This document shows positions 24,862 to 34,846 of a DNA stretch of 64,000 nt, piece after piece. The translations under genes were made by a program, and so were the position numbers. The number at the start of each line of letters is the position of its first letter. Positions within the stretch are counted from its first letter, which is position 1. The notes below the pieces were generated by a model. It saw only the letters and a list, made by a program, of their open reading frames with translations, was not told the DNA's origin and did not search any database. This DNA is from Mycolicibacterium confluentis (GTDB lineage Bacteria; Actinomycetota; Actinomycetes; Mycobacteriales; Mycobacteriaceae): the NCBI RefSeq assembly GCF_010729895.1, contig NZ_AP022612.1, positions 1,426,001-1,490,000 on the forward strand. Reading direction: 5' to 3'.

Positions 24862-26118
24862 GTGGCCGAGACGCAGCGTGAATTCGACATCGTCCTGTAC
24901 GGCGCGACGGGCTTCGTCGGCAGGTTGACCGCCGACTACCTGGCCAGGGCGGGCGGCGGCGCGCGGATCGCGCTGGCCGGCCGCGCACCGGACCGGGTGC
25001 TCGCGGTGCGGGATTCCCTCGGTGAGGCGGCCAAGGACTGGCCGATCCTCACCGCCGATGCCGCGTCGCCGTCGACACTCAACGACCTGGCCGCCCGCAC
25101 GCGGGTCGTGGTCACGACGGTGGGCCCGTATGCGAAGTACGGCTTGCCGTTGGTCGCGGCGTGCGCCGCGGCGGGCACCGACTACGCCGACCTGACGGGG
25201 GAGACCAACTTCATCCGCGACAGCATCGATCTGTACCACCAACAGGCCGCCGACACCGGGGCCCGGATCGTGCACTCCTGCGGATTCGATTCCATCCCCT
25301 CCGATCTGTCGGTGTATGCGCTCTACCGGCGGGCGCAGGACGACAGGGCGGGCCACCTGCTGGACACCAACATGGTGCTGCGCGCGATGTCCGGTGGTGT
25401 CTCGGGCGGTACGACGGCCTCGATGCTGGACCTGTTGACCTCCTCGTCCAACGACCCGGAACTGCGCCGTGCCCTCGAGGACCCGTACACGCTGAGCCCC
25501 GACCGCGCGGCCGAACCCGAACTCGGCGGGCAGAAGGACGTGCGGTGGCGGCGGGGTGCCGAGATCGCGCCCGAACTGGCCGGCCACTGGACCGGTGCCT
25601 TCGCGATGGCCATGCCCAACAGTCGAATTGTGCGGCGCAGCAATGCATTACTGGGGTACGCGTACGGGCGCCGATTCGCCTACGGCGAGCAGATGTCCGT
25701 CGGACGGTCGGTGGCCGCGCCGGTGCTCGCCGCCGCCGTCACCGGTGCCAACGCGCTCACGATGGGCCTGGGCAGTCGGTACTTCAAGCATCTGCCCCGC
25801 ACCCTGATCGACCGTGTGGTGCCCAAACCCGGAGAGGGGCCCAGCGAAGCCGCTCGGGACCGCGGGCACTACACCGTCGAGACGTACACCACGACCGAAA
25901 CCGGGGCGCGCTACCGGGCCACCTTCGCGCAGAAGGGTGACTTCGGCTACAAGGCGACGTCGGTGCTGCTCGGTGAGAGCGCGCTGTCGCTGGCACTCGA
26001 TCGCGACGCGTTGTCCCCGCTGACGGGCGTGCTCACGCCCGCCGCCGCGATCGGCGACGCACTGTTGACCCGCCTGCCCGCGGCCGAGGTGGATCTGCGC
26101 ACCGAGCGGCTGAGCTGA
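24862..26118 (+). CDS. Saccharopine dehydrogenase-like oxidoreductase (trans-acting enoyl reductase family)
   Basis: A 418-residue protein whose N terminus forms an NAD(P)-binding Rossmann domain (IVLYGATGFVGRLTADYLAR, residues 9-28; VVTTVGPYAKYGLPLVAACA near 80-99; DYADLTGE near 104). The C-terminal half contains a moderately hydrophobic stretch near 285-305. It belongs to the saccharopine-dehydrogenase NADP-binding family that in mycobacteria includes trans-acting enoyl reductases of cell-wall lipid synthesis. Real saccharopine chemistry is unlikely. It corresponds by position to Rv2449c of M. tuberculosis, between rpfE and valS. The start GTG 24862 is supported by a -10 box placed for leaderless expression. 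Substrate not known. Confidence 0.82.
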   Translation: MAETQREFDIVLYGATGFVGRLTADYLARAGGGARIALAGRAPDRVLAVRDSLGEAAKDWPILTADAASPSTLNDLAARTRVVVTTVGPYAKYGLPLVAACAAAGTDYADLTGETNFIRDSIDLYHQQAADTGARIVHSCGFDSIPSDLSVYALYRRAQDDRAGHLLDTNMVLRAMSGGVSGGTTASMLDLLTSSSNDPELRRALEDPYTLSPDRAAEPELGGQKDVRWRRGAEIAPELAGHWTGAFAMAMPNSRIVRRSNALLGYAYGRRFAYGEQMSVGRSVAAPVLAAAVTGANALTMGLGSRYFKHLPRTLIDRVVPKPGEGPSEAARDRGHYTVETYTTTETGARYRATFAQKGDFGYKATSVLLGESALSLALDRDALSPLTGVLTPAAAIGDALLTRLPAAEVDLRTERLS

Positions 26119-26210
26119 AATCAAGGCGCGGCAAACCGCCCTGAACGCACCCGGGGTGGACTAGTGTTCTCCGCGAGGTTCAAACAACGCAGCAAAGAAG
26201 GTGAACAGCC

Positions 26211-26816
26211 ATGGCAGGTCTTGACGATCTGATTGCGCAGATCCCCGTTCAGGACATCGCTAGCAAACTCGGTGCGGACCAGGGTGAGGTCAGTGCAGCG
26301 ATCCAGCAGCTGGTTCCGGCCCTGGTCGGAGGCCTGCAGGTCAACGCCCAGAACGACGACCAGCTCGCGGGCAAGATCGCATCCTCGGCCGAGCAACACG
26401 CCGGCCTGCTCGACGGCGGTGTGACGGTCGACGACGTCGATGAGAACGACGGCGACAAGATCGTCGCCAACATCTTCGGTGGCAACGACAGCACCGCGGT
26501 CGCGTCCGCGCTCGCTGGTCAGGCCCCCGGCGGCAGCGGTCTGGTGCAGAAGCTGCTGCCGATCCTGGCGCCGATCGTGCTGGCCTACATCGGTCAGCAG
26601 TTCTCGAAGAACAACGCGCCGGCCCAGGAGCAGGCGGCCCAGTCCGGCGGTGGCGGTATCGGCGACATCCTCGGCAGCATCCTCGGTGGTGCCACCGGCG
26701 GTGGCGGCGGCAACAACGCGCTGGGCAGCATCCTGGGCAGCGTGCTCGGCGGTGGCGGCGGCAACAGCAACCCGATCGGGGAGATCCTCGGCGGGCTGCT
26801 GGGCGGCAAGCGCTGA
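26211..26816 (+). CDS. DUF937/YidB-like low-complexity protein
   Basis: A 201-residue protein. The N-terminal 90 residues (DDLIAQIPVQDIASKLGADQ, then LVPALVGGLQVNAQ) match the DUF937 helical domain found in E. coli YidB-type proteins. After a hydrophobic segment (LLPILAPIVLAYIGQQF, near 115-131) comes a glycine-rich tail made of repeats such as GGIGDILGSILGGATGGGGG and NPIGEILGGLLGGKR. The ATG at 26211 has GAAGG before it. It stands alone between a lipid-type oxidoreductase and valS and is followed by a strong terminator. The function is unknown; the repeat resembles self-associating glycine-rich surface or inclusion proteins, but that is only appearance. Confidence 0.8.
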   Translation: MAGLDDLIAQIPVQDIASKLGADQGEVSAAIQQLVPALVGGLQVNAQNDDQLAGKIASSAEQHAGLLDGGVTVDDVDENDGDKIVANIFGGNDSTAVASALAGQAPGGSGLVQKLLPILAPIVLAYIGQQFSKNNAPAQEQAAQSGGGGIGDILGSILGGATGGGGGNNALGSILGSVLGGGGGNSNPIGEILGGLLGGKR

Positions 26817-26841
26817 CACCCAGCAACAGCGCATTCCGCGG

Positions 26842-26871
26842 GGCCCCCGACTTCACCCGAGGTCGGGGGCC
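26842..26871 (+). terminator. Terminator after the DUF937 gene
   Basis: GGCCCCCGAC (26842-26851) pairs perfectly with GTCGGGGGCC (26862-26871) around a 10-base loop, followed by TTCGCG. It lies 26 bases after the stop codon and upstream of the valS promoter. Confidence 0.7.
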
Positions 26872-26895
26872 TTCGCGTCGGTTTGGCAGCCTCAA

Positions 26896-26901
26896 TAGAA
26901 T
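26896..26901 (+). promoter_or_regulatory. -10 box (TAGAAT) of valS
   Basis: TANNNT ending 6 bases before GTG 26908, implying that the valS-folC operon is transcribed without a leader. Confidence 0.55.
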
Positions 26902-26907
26902 CAACGG

Positions 26908-29559
26908 GTGACCGCCACCCCCAACACGCGCGCCGAGTCCCTGCCCAAGTCGTGGGATCCGAACGCGGTAGAGACTGAGCTGTATCAGGGGTGGGTCGAC
27001 GCCGGCTACTTCACCGCCGATCCCGCCAGCGACAAGCCGGCCTACTCGATCGTGCTTCCGCCGCCCAATGTCACCGGCAGCCTGCACATGGGGCACGCGC
27101 TCGACCACACGCTGATGGACGCGCTCACCCGGCGCAAGCGGATGCAGGGCTTCGAGGTGCTGTGGCTGCCCGGCATGGACCACGCCGGTATCGCGACCCA
27201 GTCGGTCGTGGAGAAGCAGTTGGCCGCCGACGGCAAGACCAAGGAGGACTTCGGCCGCGAGAACTTCGTGGAGAAGGTCTGGGAATGGAAACGCGAGTCC
27301 GGCGGCACCATCGGCGGGCAGATGCGTCGCATCGGCGACGGTGTCGACTGGAGTCGCGACCGGTTCACCATGGACGAGGGCCTGTCCCGCGCCGTCCGCA
27401 CGATCTTCAAACGCCTCTATGACGCCGGCCTGATCTACCAGGCCGAGCGCCTCGTCAACTGGTCGCCGGTGCTGGAGACCGCGATCAGCGACCTCGAGGT
27501 GAAGTACGAGGACGTCGAGGGTGAGCTGGTGTCCTTCCGGTATGGCTCGATGTCCGATGACGAACCGCACCTGGTGGTGGCGACCACCCGTATCGAGACG
27601 ATGCTGGGTGACACCGCGATCGCGGTGCATCCCGACGACGAGCGGTACCGCGCGCTGGTCGGCACCACGCTGCCGCATCCCTTCCAGGACCGCGAGATCG
27701 TGGTCGTCGCCGACGAGCACGTCGACCCCGAGTTCGGCACCGGTGCCGTCAAGGTCACCCCGGCGCACGACCCCAACGACTTCGAGATCGGTCTGCGGCA
27801 CAAGCTGCCGATGCCGACGATGATGGACACCAAGGGCCGCATCGCCGACACCGGCACCGAATTCGACGGCATGGACCGGTTCGAGGCGCGGGTCGCCATC
27901 CGTGAGGCGTTGGCCGCCCAGGGTCGCATCGTCGCCGAGAAGCGGCCCTACCTGCACAGCGTCGGGCACTCCGAGCGCAGCGGTGAACCCATCGAACCTC
28001 GGCTGTCGCTGCAGTGGTGGGTCAAGGTCGAATCCCTGGCGAAGGCCGCCGGTGACGCGGTCCGCAACGGCGACACCGTGATTCATCCGCCGAGCCTGGA
28101 GCCGCGGTGGTTCGGCTGGGTCGACGACATGCACGACTGGTGCATCTCGCGTCAGCTGTGGTGGGGACACCGCATCCCGATCTGGCACGGCCCCAACGGC
28201 GAGAAGGTCTGCGTCGGGCCCGACGAGACGCCGCCGGAGGGCTGGGAGCAGGACCCCGATGTGCTCGACACGTGGTTCTCGTCGGCACTGTGGCCGTTCT
28301 CCACGATGGGCTGGCCCGACCGCACGCCCGAACTCGAGAAGTTCTATCCGACCAGTGTTCTGGTGACCGGTTACGACATCCTGTTCTTCTGGGTGGCGCG
28401 CATGATGATGTTCGGCACCTTCGTCGGTGGCGATGACACCATCACCCTCGACGGCGCTCGGCCGGCCCAGGTGCCGTTCCAGAATGTGTTCCTGCACGGC
28501 CTGATTCGTGACGAGTTCGGCCGCAAGATGAGCAAGTCGAAGGGCAATGGCATCGACCCGCTGGACTGGGTCGAGGCGTTCGGCGCCGACGCGCTGCGCT
28601 TCACCCTGGCTCGCGGCGCCAGCCCGGGCGGTGACCTGTCGATCGGTGAGGACCACGCCCGGGCCTCGCGTAACTTCGCCACCAAGGTGTTCAACGCCAC
28701 GCGCTTCGCGCTCATGAATGGCGCGGCACCGGCCGAACTGCCGGATTCCGCGGCGCTCACCGACGCCGATCGCTGGATCCTGGGCCGCCTGGAGCAGGTG
28801 CGTGCCGAGGTCGACGCGGCCTTCGACGCCTACGAGTTCAGCCGGGCCTGCGAGTCGCTGTATCACTTCGCGTGGGACGAGTTCTGCGACTGGTATGTGG
28901 AGCTGGCAAAAGTTCAGCTGTCCCAGGGTGTCTCGGGCACCACGGCAGTGCTGGCCTTCGTGCTGGACAACCTGCTCAAACTGCTGCACCCGGTCATGCC
29001 GTTCGTCACCGAGGTGCTGTGGAAGGCCCTCACAGATTCCGAGTCGCTGGTGATCGCGGCGTGGCCGCAGTCATCCGGCATCGCGCTGGACGCGACGGCG
29101 GACACGCGCATCGCCGACATGCAGAAGTTGGTCACCGAGGTGCGCCGCTTCCGCAGCGATCAGGGCCTGGCCGACCGGCAGCGCGTCCCGGCCCGACTGT
29201 CCGGCATCGCCGAGGCGGACCTGACCGAACAGGTGCCCGCCGTCACCGCGCTGTCCTGGCTCACCGACGCCGAAGAGGGCTTCGCGGCCAGCGCGTCGAT
29301 CGAGGTGCGGTTGGCGCGCGGCACGGTCCTGGTCGAGGTCGACACCTCCGGCACGGTCGACGTCGCCGCCGAGCGTCGTCGCCTGGAGAAGGATCTGGCC
29401 GCCGCGCAGAAGGAATTGGCGGGCACCACAGCCAAACTCGAGAACGAGGCGTTCCTGGCCAAGGCTCCCGACGCCGTCGTCGCCAAGATCCGGGACCGGC
29501 AGCAACTGGCCACCGAGGAAGTGGAGCGCATCACCGCGAGGTTGGGCGCTCTGAAGTGA
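26908..29559 (+). CDS. valS: Valyl-tRNA synthetase
   Basis: An 883-residue class I aminoacyl-tRNA synthetase that charges tRNA-Val. The HIGH-type motif is HMGH at 60-63 ([15 protein letters not shown]) and the KMSKS motif is at about 540 ([15 protein letters not shown]). An editing (CP1) domain lies between, with the threonine-rich [14 protein letters not shown] (near 226-239). The C-terminal coiled-coil arm is recognisable from about 815 ([18 protein letters not shown]). The start is GTG 26908 at a leaderless-type promoter; no T-box leader is visible. It overlaps folC by 4 bases and heads the valS-folC-DUF4233 operon, as in M. tuberculosis. Confidence 0.97.
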   Translation: MTATPNTRAESLPKSWDPNAVETELYQGWVDAGYFTADPASDKPAYSIVLPPPNVTGSLHMGHALDHTLMDALTRRKRMQGFEVLWLPGMDHAGIATQSVVEKQLAADGKTKEDFGRENFVEKVWEWKRESGGTIGGQMRRIGDGVDWSRDRFTMDEGLSRAVRTIFKRLYDAGLIYQAERLVNWSPVLETAISDLEVKYEDVEGELVSFRYGSMSDDEPHLVVATTRIETMLGDTAIAVHPDDERYRALVGTTLPHPFQDREIVVVADEHVDPEFGTGAVKVTPAHDPNDFEIGLRHKLPMPTMMDTKGRIADTGTEFDGMDRFEARVAIREALAAQGRIVAEKRPYLHSVGHSERSGEPIEPRLSLQWWVKVESLAKAAGDAVRNGDTVIHPPSLEPRWFGWVDDMHDWCISRQLWWGHRIPIWHGPNGEKVCVGPDETPPEGWEQDPDVLDTWFSSALWPFSTMGWPDRTPELEKFYPTSVLVTGYDILFFWVARMMMFGTFVGGDDTITLDGARPAQVPFQNVFLHGLIRDEFGRKMSKSKGNGIDPLDWVEAFGADALRFTLARGASPGGDLSIGEDHARASRNFATKVFNATRFALMNGAAPAELPDSAALTDADRWILGRLEQVRAEVDAAFDAYEFSRACESLYHFAWDEFCDWYVELAKVQLSQGVSGTTAVLAFVLDNLLKLLHPVMPFVTEVLWKALTDSESLVIAAWPQSSGIALDATADTRIADMQKLVTEVRRFRSDQGLADRQRVPARLSGIAEADLTEQVPAVTALSWLTDAEEGFAASASIEVRLARGTVLVEVDTSGTVDVAAERRRLEKDLAAAQKELAGTTAKLENEAFLAKAPDAVVAKIRDRQQLATEEVERITARLGALK

Positions 29560-31013
29560 GCCTCGACGACGAAGGAATCCCCGCCGACGAGCCCAATCTC
29601 GTCGAAGAGCCCACCCCCGACGAGGTGGCCGCCCTGCTGCAGGTCGAGCATCTGCTCGATCAACGCTGGCCGGAGACCAAGATCGAACCGTCGACGGCGC
29701 GCATCACCGCACTGCTGGAGATGCTCGGCTCGCCGCAGTTGACCTATCCGAGCATCCACATCGCCGGAACCAACGGTAAGACGTCGGTGGCACGGATGGT
29801 CGACGCTCTCCTGACCGCGTTCAGCAGGCGCACGGGACGCACCACGAGCCCGCATCTGCAGTCGGCCACCGAGCGCATCTCGATCGACGGGCGGCCGATC
29901 AGCCCCGCGCGCTATGTCGAGACCTACCGCGAGATCGAACCGTTCGTGCACCTGGTCGATCAGCAGTCGCAGGCGGCAGGCGGGCCCGCGATGAGCAAGT
30001 TCGAGGTCGTGACGGCGATGGCGTTCGCGGCCTTCGCCGACGCCCCCGTCGACGTCGGCGTCATCGAGGTCGGCCTCGGTGGGCGCTGGGATGCCACCAA
30101 CGTCGTCGACGCGCCCGTCACCGTCATCACGCCGATCGGGTTGGACCACACCGAGTTCCTCGGCACCGACTTGGCCACGATCGCGGCGGAGAAGGCCGGG
30201 ATCGTCAAGAAGCACGCCGCTGACCCGGTGACCACCGAACTGGACCTGAGCACTGTGGCGATCATCGCCGAGCAGGCGCCCGAGGTCATGGAGGTGCTGC
30301 TGGCGCGCGCCGTCGAGGCGGACGCGGCTGTGGCGCGGGCGGGTTCGGAGTTTGCGGTGCTGACCCGGCAGACCGCCGTCGGCGGACAGCTTCTGGAGAT
30401 CCAGGGCTTGGGCGGGGTGTACTCCGAGATCTTCCTGCCTCTGCACGGTGAGCATCAGGCGCACAACGCGGCGCTGGCGCTGGCCGCGGTGGAGGCGTTC
30501 TTCGGCGCCGGCGCGGCCCGACAACTCGACATCGACACCGTCCGCGCGGGTTTCGCGTCCGTGACCAGCCCCGGCCGGCTGGAGCGGATGCGCAGCGCTC
30601 CGACGGTCTTCATCGACGCGGCGCACAACCCGGCCGGTGCCACGGCCTTGGCCGCCGCGCTGGCGGCCGAGTTCGACTTCAGCTTCCTGGTCGGTGTGGT
30701 CTCGGTGATGGCGGACAAGGACGTCGACGGTGTCCTCGCCGCGCTGGAGCCCGCGTTCGACCAGATTGTGGTGACCCACAACGGATCTCCGCGTGCGATG
30801 GCGGTCGAGGAACTGGCGTTGCGGGCCGAGGAGCGGTTCGGTCAGGAGCGTGTGATCGTGGCACCGACTCTGGCCGACGCCATCGAGACCGCCACCGCCG
30901 TGGTGGAGGACGCCGGGGCCGGCGAGGGCCTGTCGGGGACGGGCATAGTGATCACCGGTTCGGTCGTCACCGCGGGTGCGGCGCGAACCCTCTTCGGCAA
31001 GGATCCCCAATGA
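29556..31013 (+). CDS. folC: Dihydrofolate synthase / folylpolyglutamate synthase
   Basis: A 485-residue Mur-ligase-type enzyme that joins glutamate to dihydropteroate and then extends the glutamate chain on folates. The ATP-binding loop is [20 protein letters not shown] (near 68-87); further signatures are [32 protein letters not shown] (near 170) and [18 protein letters not shown] (near 353). A 40-residue acidic N-terminal extension precedes the family core. I used GTG 29556, overlapping the valS TGA; the frame stays open far upstream inside valS, which is not a real extension. The product is cytoplasmic and is a known site of para-aminosalicylate resistance mutations in M. tuberculosis. 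Confidence 0.95.
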   Translation: MSLDDEGIPADEPNLVEEPTPDEVAALLQVEHLLDQRWPETKIEPSTARITALLEMLGSPQLTYPSIHIAGTNGKTSVARMVDALLTAFSRRTGRTTSPHLQSATERISIDGRPISPARYVETYREIEPFVHLVDQQSQAAGGPAMSKFEVVTAMAFAAFADAPVDVGVIEVGLGGRWDATNVVDAPVTVITPIGLDHTEFLGTDLATIAAEKAGIVKKHAADPVTTELDLSTVAIIAEQAPEVMEVLLARAVEADAAVARAGSEFAVLTRQTAVGGQLLEIQGLGGVYSEIFLPLHGEHQAHNAALALAAVEAFFGAGAARQLDIDTVRAGFASVTSPGRLERMRSAPTVFIDAAHNPAGATALAAALAAEFDFSFLVGVVSVMADKDVDGVLAALEPAFDQIVVTHNGSPRAMAVEELALRAEERFGQERVIVAPTLADAIETATAVVEDAGAGEGLSGTGIVITGSVVTAGAARTLFGKDPQ

Positions 31014-31399
31014 GCGAGCAGACACCGGCACCGACCGATCCGTGGAAGAGCTTCCGCGGAGTGATGGCGGGCACGCTCATCCTCGAGGCGATCGTCGTCC
31101 TGCTCGCGCTGCCGGTGGTCGGATCGGTCGGCGGCGGGCTGACCGGGCTCTCGACGGCGTACCTGATCGGGTTCGCGGTGCTTCTGGTGCTGATGTCCGG
31201 CATCCAGGGTCGGCCGTGGGCGATCTGGGCCAACGTCGGTGTGCAGGTGGCGTTGATCGCCGGCTGGGCCATCTATCCGGGCATCGGCATCATGGGGATC
31301 ATCTTCGCCGTGGTGTGGCTGATGATCGTCTACCTGCGCGCAGAAGTCCTGCGTCGGCAGCGCCGCGGGCTGCTGCCGGGGCAGCAGCCACGCGACTGA
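31010..31399 (+). CDS. DUF4233 membrane protein (Rv2446c-like)
   Basis: A 129-residue protein with four predicted transmembrane helices (VMAGTLILEAIVVLLALPVV, LTGLSTAYLIGFAVLLVLMS, IWANVGVQVALIAGWAI, and IGIMGIIFAVVWLMIVYL) and a short arginine-rich cytoplasmic tail (RAEVLRRQRRGLLPGQQPRD). The DUF4233 family is regularly found after folC in actinobacteria. Its ATG overlaps the folC stop, so it is translationally coupled to it. The function is unknown; the constant linkage to folC hints at a link with folate or cell-wall metabolism without proving it. Confidence 0.88.
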   Translation: MSEQTPAPTDPWKSFRGVMAGTLILEAIVVLLALPVVGSVGGGLTGLSTAYLIGFAVLLVLMSGIQGRPWAIWANVGVQVALIAGWAIYPGIGIMGIIFAVVWLMIVYLRAEVLRRQRRGLLPGQQPRD

Positions 31400-31403
31400 C
31401 GTG

Positions 31404-32555
31404 CTACCCCGAGGCGGTCGCCGCCTCGGATGCGTCCGCGGGGACGCTCTGCCGGGTCGGCACGGTCGCCGCGGCCACGACGGCTGAGATCGCGACGACG
31501 AAGCACGCCACGGTGTACCAGAGGCTGCCCGTCGGGTCGCCGCTCGCCGTCACACCGTCGACCGCGCCGAAGTACGCGGGCAGCGCCGTGAGCCACAGCA
31601 CGGCCATCACGCCGAGATAGACCCCGGCATAGCCGAAGATCACCCTGGGGGCGGGATGTCCGCTGCCCTCGCCGCTGCGCAGGCGGCGCCACTGCACGAT
31701 GAGCACCACGGCCGAGATGGCGCTGAGCACAAACAGTTCCAGCGCGTACACGACGCCGCCGACGGTGGTGCTGCCGGTGATGCCCCCACTGACCGTCGCC
31801 GGAAGCGGCAGGATGAACGTGCCGATCGCGGCGAGCACACCCACCACGACCGTGCGCAGCACCACCTGACCGCCGGTGAAGGACCGGCCGGCGTCGACAT
31901 GGCGGCCGACGAAGAACTGCACACAGAACGCCAACGACGTGGGCCACAGCGCGGCGAACACCACGACGCTGGGCAGCGGCACGGAGTCGAAGAAGGGCTG
32001 GTTCAGCGGGTGGTCCAGGGTCCACTCCCACCACCGCAGTTGCGGGCCGAGATGGTCGAAGATCTCGTAGAACGCGTGGTGCACGAACCCGACACAGAGG
32101 GCACCGACGAACGACCCGTAGCGGGCGAAAACCCCTAGCCTGCGCACGATCTCGAAGGAGATCGTCGCCATGATCGGGTAGATCGCGATGATGTAGAGCG
32201 GCAGGCGGTCCCAGAGGAACTCGACGGTGAACACGTTGTGGGCGAACATCGTGTCGACGTACTCGCTGATGCCGAACGCCGACGGGAAGTACAGCGGCGG
32301 TTCGATGATCAGCAGGTAGGCGATGGCGCCGAACCACAGCACCAGGTTGGTGGGATCACCGTGGCGGCGTTGGCGGTTGATCGCATACACCAGGGCCAGC
32401 ACCGCGCCGGTGACGATGAGCACCTCGAGCGCGAGCAGTGTCCAGTTCTCCAGGCCGAACGGATTGCGGAGATTGACCAGACCGCCGACCTCCTCACATG
32501 AGAAGCCAAGCCGCTCGGCAAGATTGGCGAATGTCGGCGTACACAGATCAGACAT
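31404..32555 (-). CDS. Multi-pass membrane protein, unknown
   Basis: A 383-residue protein with about nine predicted transmembrane helices, for instance LLALEVLIVTGAVLALVYAI, LPLYIIAIYPIMATISFEIV, LPSVVVFAALWPTSLAFCVQ and YTVACFVVAISAVVAAATV. A polar N terminus of about 35 residues contains two cysteines (MSDLCTPTFANLAERLGFSC). Possible functional residues lie in the loop LCVGFVHHAFYEIFDHLGPQ and in LRWWEWTLDHPLNQP. I do not recognise the family with certainty. It overlaps by 8 bases the upstream metal-dependent hydrolase gene and should work with it; both are under the divergent TetR gene. Its 3' end meets that of the DUF4233 gene. Confidence 0.8.
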   Translation of the reverse strand: MSDLCTPTFANLAERLGFSCEEVGGLVNLRNPFGLENWTLLALEVLIVTGAVLALVYAINRQRRHGDPTNLVLWFGAIAYLLIIEPPLYFPSAFGISEYVDTMFAHNVFTVEFLWDRLPLYIIAIYPIMATISFEIVRRLGVFARYGSFVGALCVGFVHHAFYEIFDHLGPQLRWWEWTLDHPLNQPFFDSVPLPSVVVFAALWPTSLAFCVQFFVGRHVDAGRSFTGGQVVLRTVVVGVLAAIGTFILPLPATVSGGITGSTTVGGVVYALELFVLSAISAVVLIVQWRRLRSGEGSGHPAPRVIFGYAGVYLGVMAVLWLTALPAYFGAVDGVTASGDPTGSLWYTVACFVVAISAVVAAATVPTRQSVPADASEAATASG

Positions 32556-33501
32556 GGGTGCTGTCCTTTGTCATGGCGTCCACCTTGTTCCCTGCGGTGT
32601 ACCACCGCGTCACTTCGTATCCTTCGTCGTACCGATCGAACCACTCCTGGGCCAGCGCGGGGAGGTTTTCGTGCGCGGGATCGTGGCCTGGGATCTGGCT
32701 GCGCACCACGCCCGTGAGCGCGGTCAGCATCTCGCGTACCGGCATGTGCCGGAAGGCATTCTCGAACGGGCCGTCATAGGGCGCCTTCGTGAACGGAAGC
32801 TTCTGCAGCAGAGACTTTTTCCGCGCCTGCATTCCGAACATCGACAGCGCGTCGATCTGCCGTTCCGACAGTGGGACGTGCTTGTTGAAGCCCTCGCAGG
32901 CGACCCTGAGTGCCGCCCACACGTGCTTGAAGACCGACGGGGCCACCCGCATCCGGTACCACGGGTCTTCGACCACCGCGTTGTAGATGATCAGCGCCGA
33001 ACTGCGGTGCTCGACCTCCTCGACGAAGTGCCACAGGAACAGTGAGGCCACGCGGTCGTCGCCCGGGGCGAACAGGGTGTCGTCGTGGTCGAGCATCAGC
33101 TTGAAGACCGGCGTGAAGGTGGCCTCCAAGTCTGCCGTGTAGGCCAACCGGTACTTGAGCGGCGTGTTGGCGGTCAGGTCGTCGAAGGCGCCGATCACGT
33201 CGTCGAGGGTCTCCTTGAGGCCCGGGTAGCTCTTGATGAGCCCCTTGACGTGCTGGCGGTGGGCCATGGAGTGCTGGCCCTCCTGGCGCGTGAACGCGTC
33301 AGCCTCGGCGGCGACCTCAGGGTCGGTGATCAGAGGCATGGCCTCGGTGATCATCGCGCCGATCATCTTCTCGAAGGCGACGGCCAGAAAGGACACCGCG
33401 TTGGCCATGCTCGCGAAGGCCGGGTTGGCCTCGTTCCACAGGAACGGCACGGGCGATTCGGCGAATGCGAACCGCATCTTGCGGACGATCAGATCGGTCA
33501 T
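32548..33501 (-). CDS. Metal-dependent hydrolase family protein (PF10118-like)
   Basis: A 317-residue all-helical protein with the paired acid/histidine motifs of the 'predicted metal-dependent hydrolase' family: RQEGQHSMAHRQHVKG (near 91-106) and LFLWHFVEEVEHRSSALIIY (near 170-189), consistent with a ferritin-like di-metal site. The N terminus begins MTDLIVRKMRFAFAESPVPF; ATG 33501 was chosen because it follows the divergent promoter with GAGGTTCTCCCCCA nearby, and upstream in-frame sequence crosses the operator. It is the first gene of a two-gene operon with the membrane protein. The reaction is not known. Confidence 0.82.
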   Translation of the reverse strand: MTDLIVRKMRFAFAESPVPFLWNEANPAFASMANAVSFLAVAFEKMIGAMITEAMPLITDPEVAAEADAFTRQEGQHSMAHRQHVKGLIKSYPGLKETLDDVIGAFDDLTANTPLKYRLAYTADLEATFTPVFKLMLDHDDTLFAPGDDRVASLFLWHFVEEVEHRSSALIIYNAVVEDPWYRMRVAPSVFKHVWAALRVACEGFNKHVPLSERQIDALSMFGMQARKKSLLQKLPFTKAPYDGPFENAFRHMPVREMLTALTGVVRSQIPGHDPAHENLPALAQEWFDRYDEGYEVTRWYTAGNKVDAMTKDSTHV

Positions 33502-33522
33502 TGGGGGAGAACCTCGCTCGGT

Positions 33523-33554
33523 AATCATACAAAGCTGACGATGCTTGTATGATT
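33523..33554. promoter_or_regulatory. TetR-type operator between the hydrolase operon and its regulator
   Basis: AATCATACAA (33523-33532) and TTGTATGATT (33545-33554) are perfect inverted repeats with a 12-base spacer, and TGTATG recurs at 33555. The site is 22 bases before the hydrolase ATG and on the promoter side of the TetR gene. Confidence 0.6.
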
Positions 33555-33780
33555 GTATGTTGGCACGGGCCGCGTCAAGCGCCGGTGCGCACACCGCACG
33601 ACCGCGGGCACAGGGGCGGGCCAGGGCTCCAATGCCTCCGCGAGCGCGCACCTGCGTACGCAGTTCGCGCCGACATCCGTACGTGGTTGCGCGGTGGGCG
33701 TTGGGGGAGAGGGTGCGAGAGGCCCGGTCTCAGATCACCTCGCTATCCTGCAGAAATGCCGTCAGAGGGTGGGTCGACCA

Positions 33781-34389
33781 GTGGCTCGTAGGCGAGGGTG
33801 GAACGGAAGTCCGCCGGCCGACGACCAGGAGGCGTCGCGGCGCATCGTCGAGGCCGCGGTGGCTCTCCTGGCGCAGACCGGGACCGCGATCAGCATCTCC
33901 GATGTCGCGGCCTCGCTCGGTGTCATCCGCCAGACCGTCTACCGCTACTACCCGACGGCCGATGCGCTCATGCGGGCCGCGGCGATCGCCTCGGTCGACG
34001 ACTTCCTCGACCGTCTCGCCGAGGCCGTCCGTGGCATCAAGGATCCGGCCGCCGCGATGACCGAAGGCGTGCTGTATTCGCTCGACGAGGTGGCACGCAC
34101 ACCCCATCTGGGCATCCTGCTGTCCGAGCCGTACGTCAGCACCCACTCGGGTGCCATCGCCTCCGATGAGGCGCGGGAGATCGGTATGCGGATGATCAAC
34201 CGCTTCGATGTCGACTGGGCGCATTACGGCTACGACGACGCGGCGCTGACCGACCTCGTGGAGTTCACTCTGCGGACCATGCTGTCGTTCTTCGTGGCGC
34301 CCAACCCCCAGACCCGTTCCCGCGACGATCTGCGGGCGTTTCTGAACCGCTGGCTGGGAGGCGCGATTCTGGCCCAGAACCGGTCCTGA
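33781..34389 (+). CDS. TetR-family transcriptional regulator
   Basis: A 202-residue repressor-type protein. Its N-terminal helix-turn-helix is [20 protein letters not shown] (residues about 37-56) and the remaining helices form the ligand-binding domain. It is divergent from the metal-dependent hydrolase operon, and a perfect inverted repeat lies in the gap, so it probably represses that operon. The start is uncertain between GTG 33781 and GTG 33769; the AGAGGGTGGG before 33781 favours it. This three-gene module interrupts the otherwise conserved folC-DUF4233-ndk order, which suggests insertion in this lineage or loss in slow growers. Confidence 0.85.
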   Translation: MARRRGWNGSPPADDQEASRRIVEAAVALLAQTGTAISISDVAASLGVIRQTVYRYYPTADALMRAAAIASVDDFLDRLAEAVRGIKDPAAAMTEGVLYSLDEVARTPHLGILLSEPYVSTHSGAIASDEAREIGMRMINRFDVDWAHYGYDDAALTDLVEFTLRTMLSFFVAPNPQTRSRDDLRAFLNRWLGGAILAQNRS

Positions 34390-34422
34390 TCAGGGGGTTC
34401 ATGTTTCGTCAACCGGGCCGGG

Positions 34423-34428
34423 TACGCT
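34423..34428 (+). promoter_or_regulatory. -10 box (TACGCT) of ndk
   Basis: TANNNT ending 7 bases before GTG 34436; there is no ribosome site, so ndk is probably leaderless. Confidence 0.5.
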
Positions 34429-34435
34429 GTCCGCC

Positions 34436-34846
34436 GTGACTGAGCGGACTCTTGCCCTGATCAAGCCCGATGGTGTGGAGCGACAGCTGGTGGGGGAGAT
34501 CATCACCCGCATCGAGCGTAAGGGGCTGTCGATTGCAGCCCTCGAGCTGAAGAACGTTGATGACGCCCTGGCTCGGGCGCACTACGCCGAGCATGACGGC
34601 AAGCCGTTCTTTGACTCGCTGCTGGAGTTCATCACCTCGGGCCCGGTCGTCGCGGCCATCCTCGAGGGCCCGCGCGCCGTCGCCGCCTTCCGTCAGTTGG
34701 CCGGTGGCACCGATCCGGTGGAGAAGGCCGTGCCGGGCACGATCCGGGGCGATTTCGGTCTCGAAACGCAGTTCAACCTGGTGCACGGCTCGGACTCGAC
34801 CGAGTCCGCAGAGCGCGAGATCGCGCTCTGGTTCCCCGGTCGCTGA
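34436..34846 (+). CDS. ndk: Nucleoside diphosphate kinase
   Basis: A 136-residue enzyme that transfers phosphate from ATP to nucleoside diphosphates through a phospho-histidine. The active-site histidine is H117 in FNLVHGSDS, at the same number as I recall for M. tuberculosis Ndk. Other family marks are [19 protein letters not shown] at the N terminus and [19 protein letters not shown] (near 89-107). Length and sequence are typical of the hexameric bacterial enzyme. It starts at GTG 34436, directly after a -10 box. It precedes rne by 323 bases, as in M. tuberculosis. Confidence 0.97.
   Translation: MTERTLALIKPDGVERQLVGEIITRIERKGLSIAALELKNVDDALARAHYAEHDGKPFFDSLLEFITSGPVVAAILEGPRAVAAFRQLAGGTDPVEKAVPGTIRGDFGLETQFNLVHGSDSTESAEREIALWFPGR

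Noticed and set aside
26341..28989. An 882-codon open frame on the reverse strand across valS
   Set aside because: It mirrors valS, which has all class I synthetase motifs. Long reverse frames are common in high-GC genes, and the translation is rich in R, H and G with no domain.
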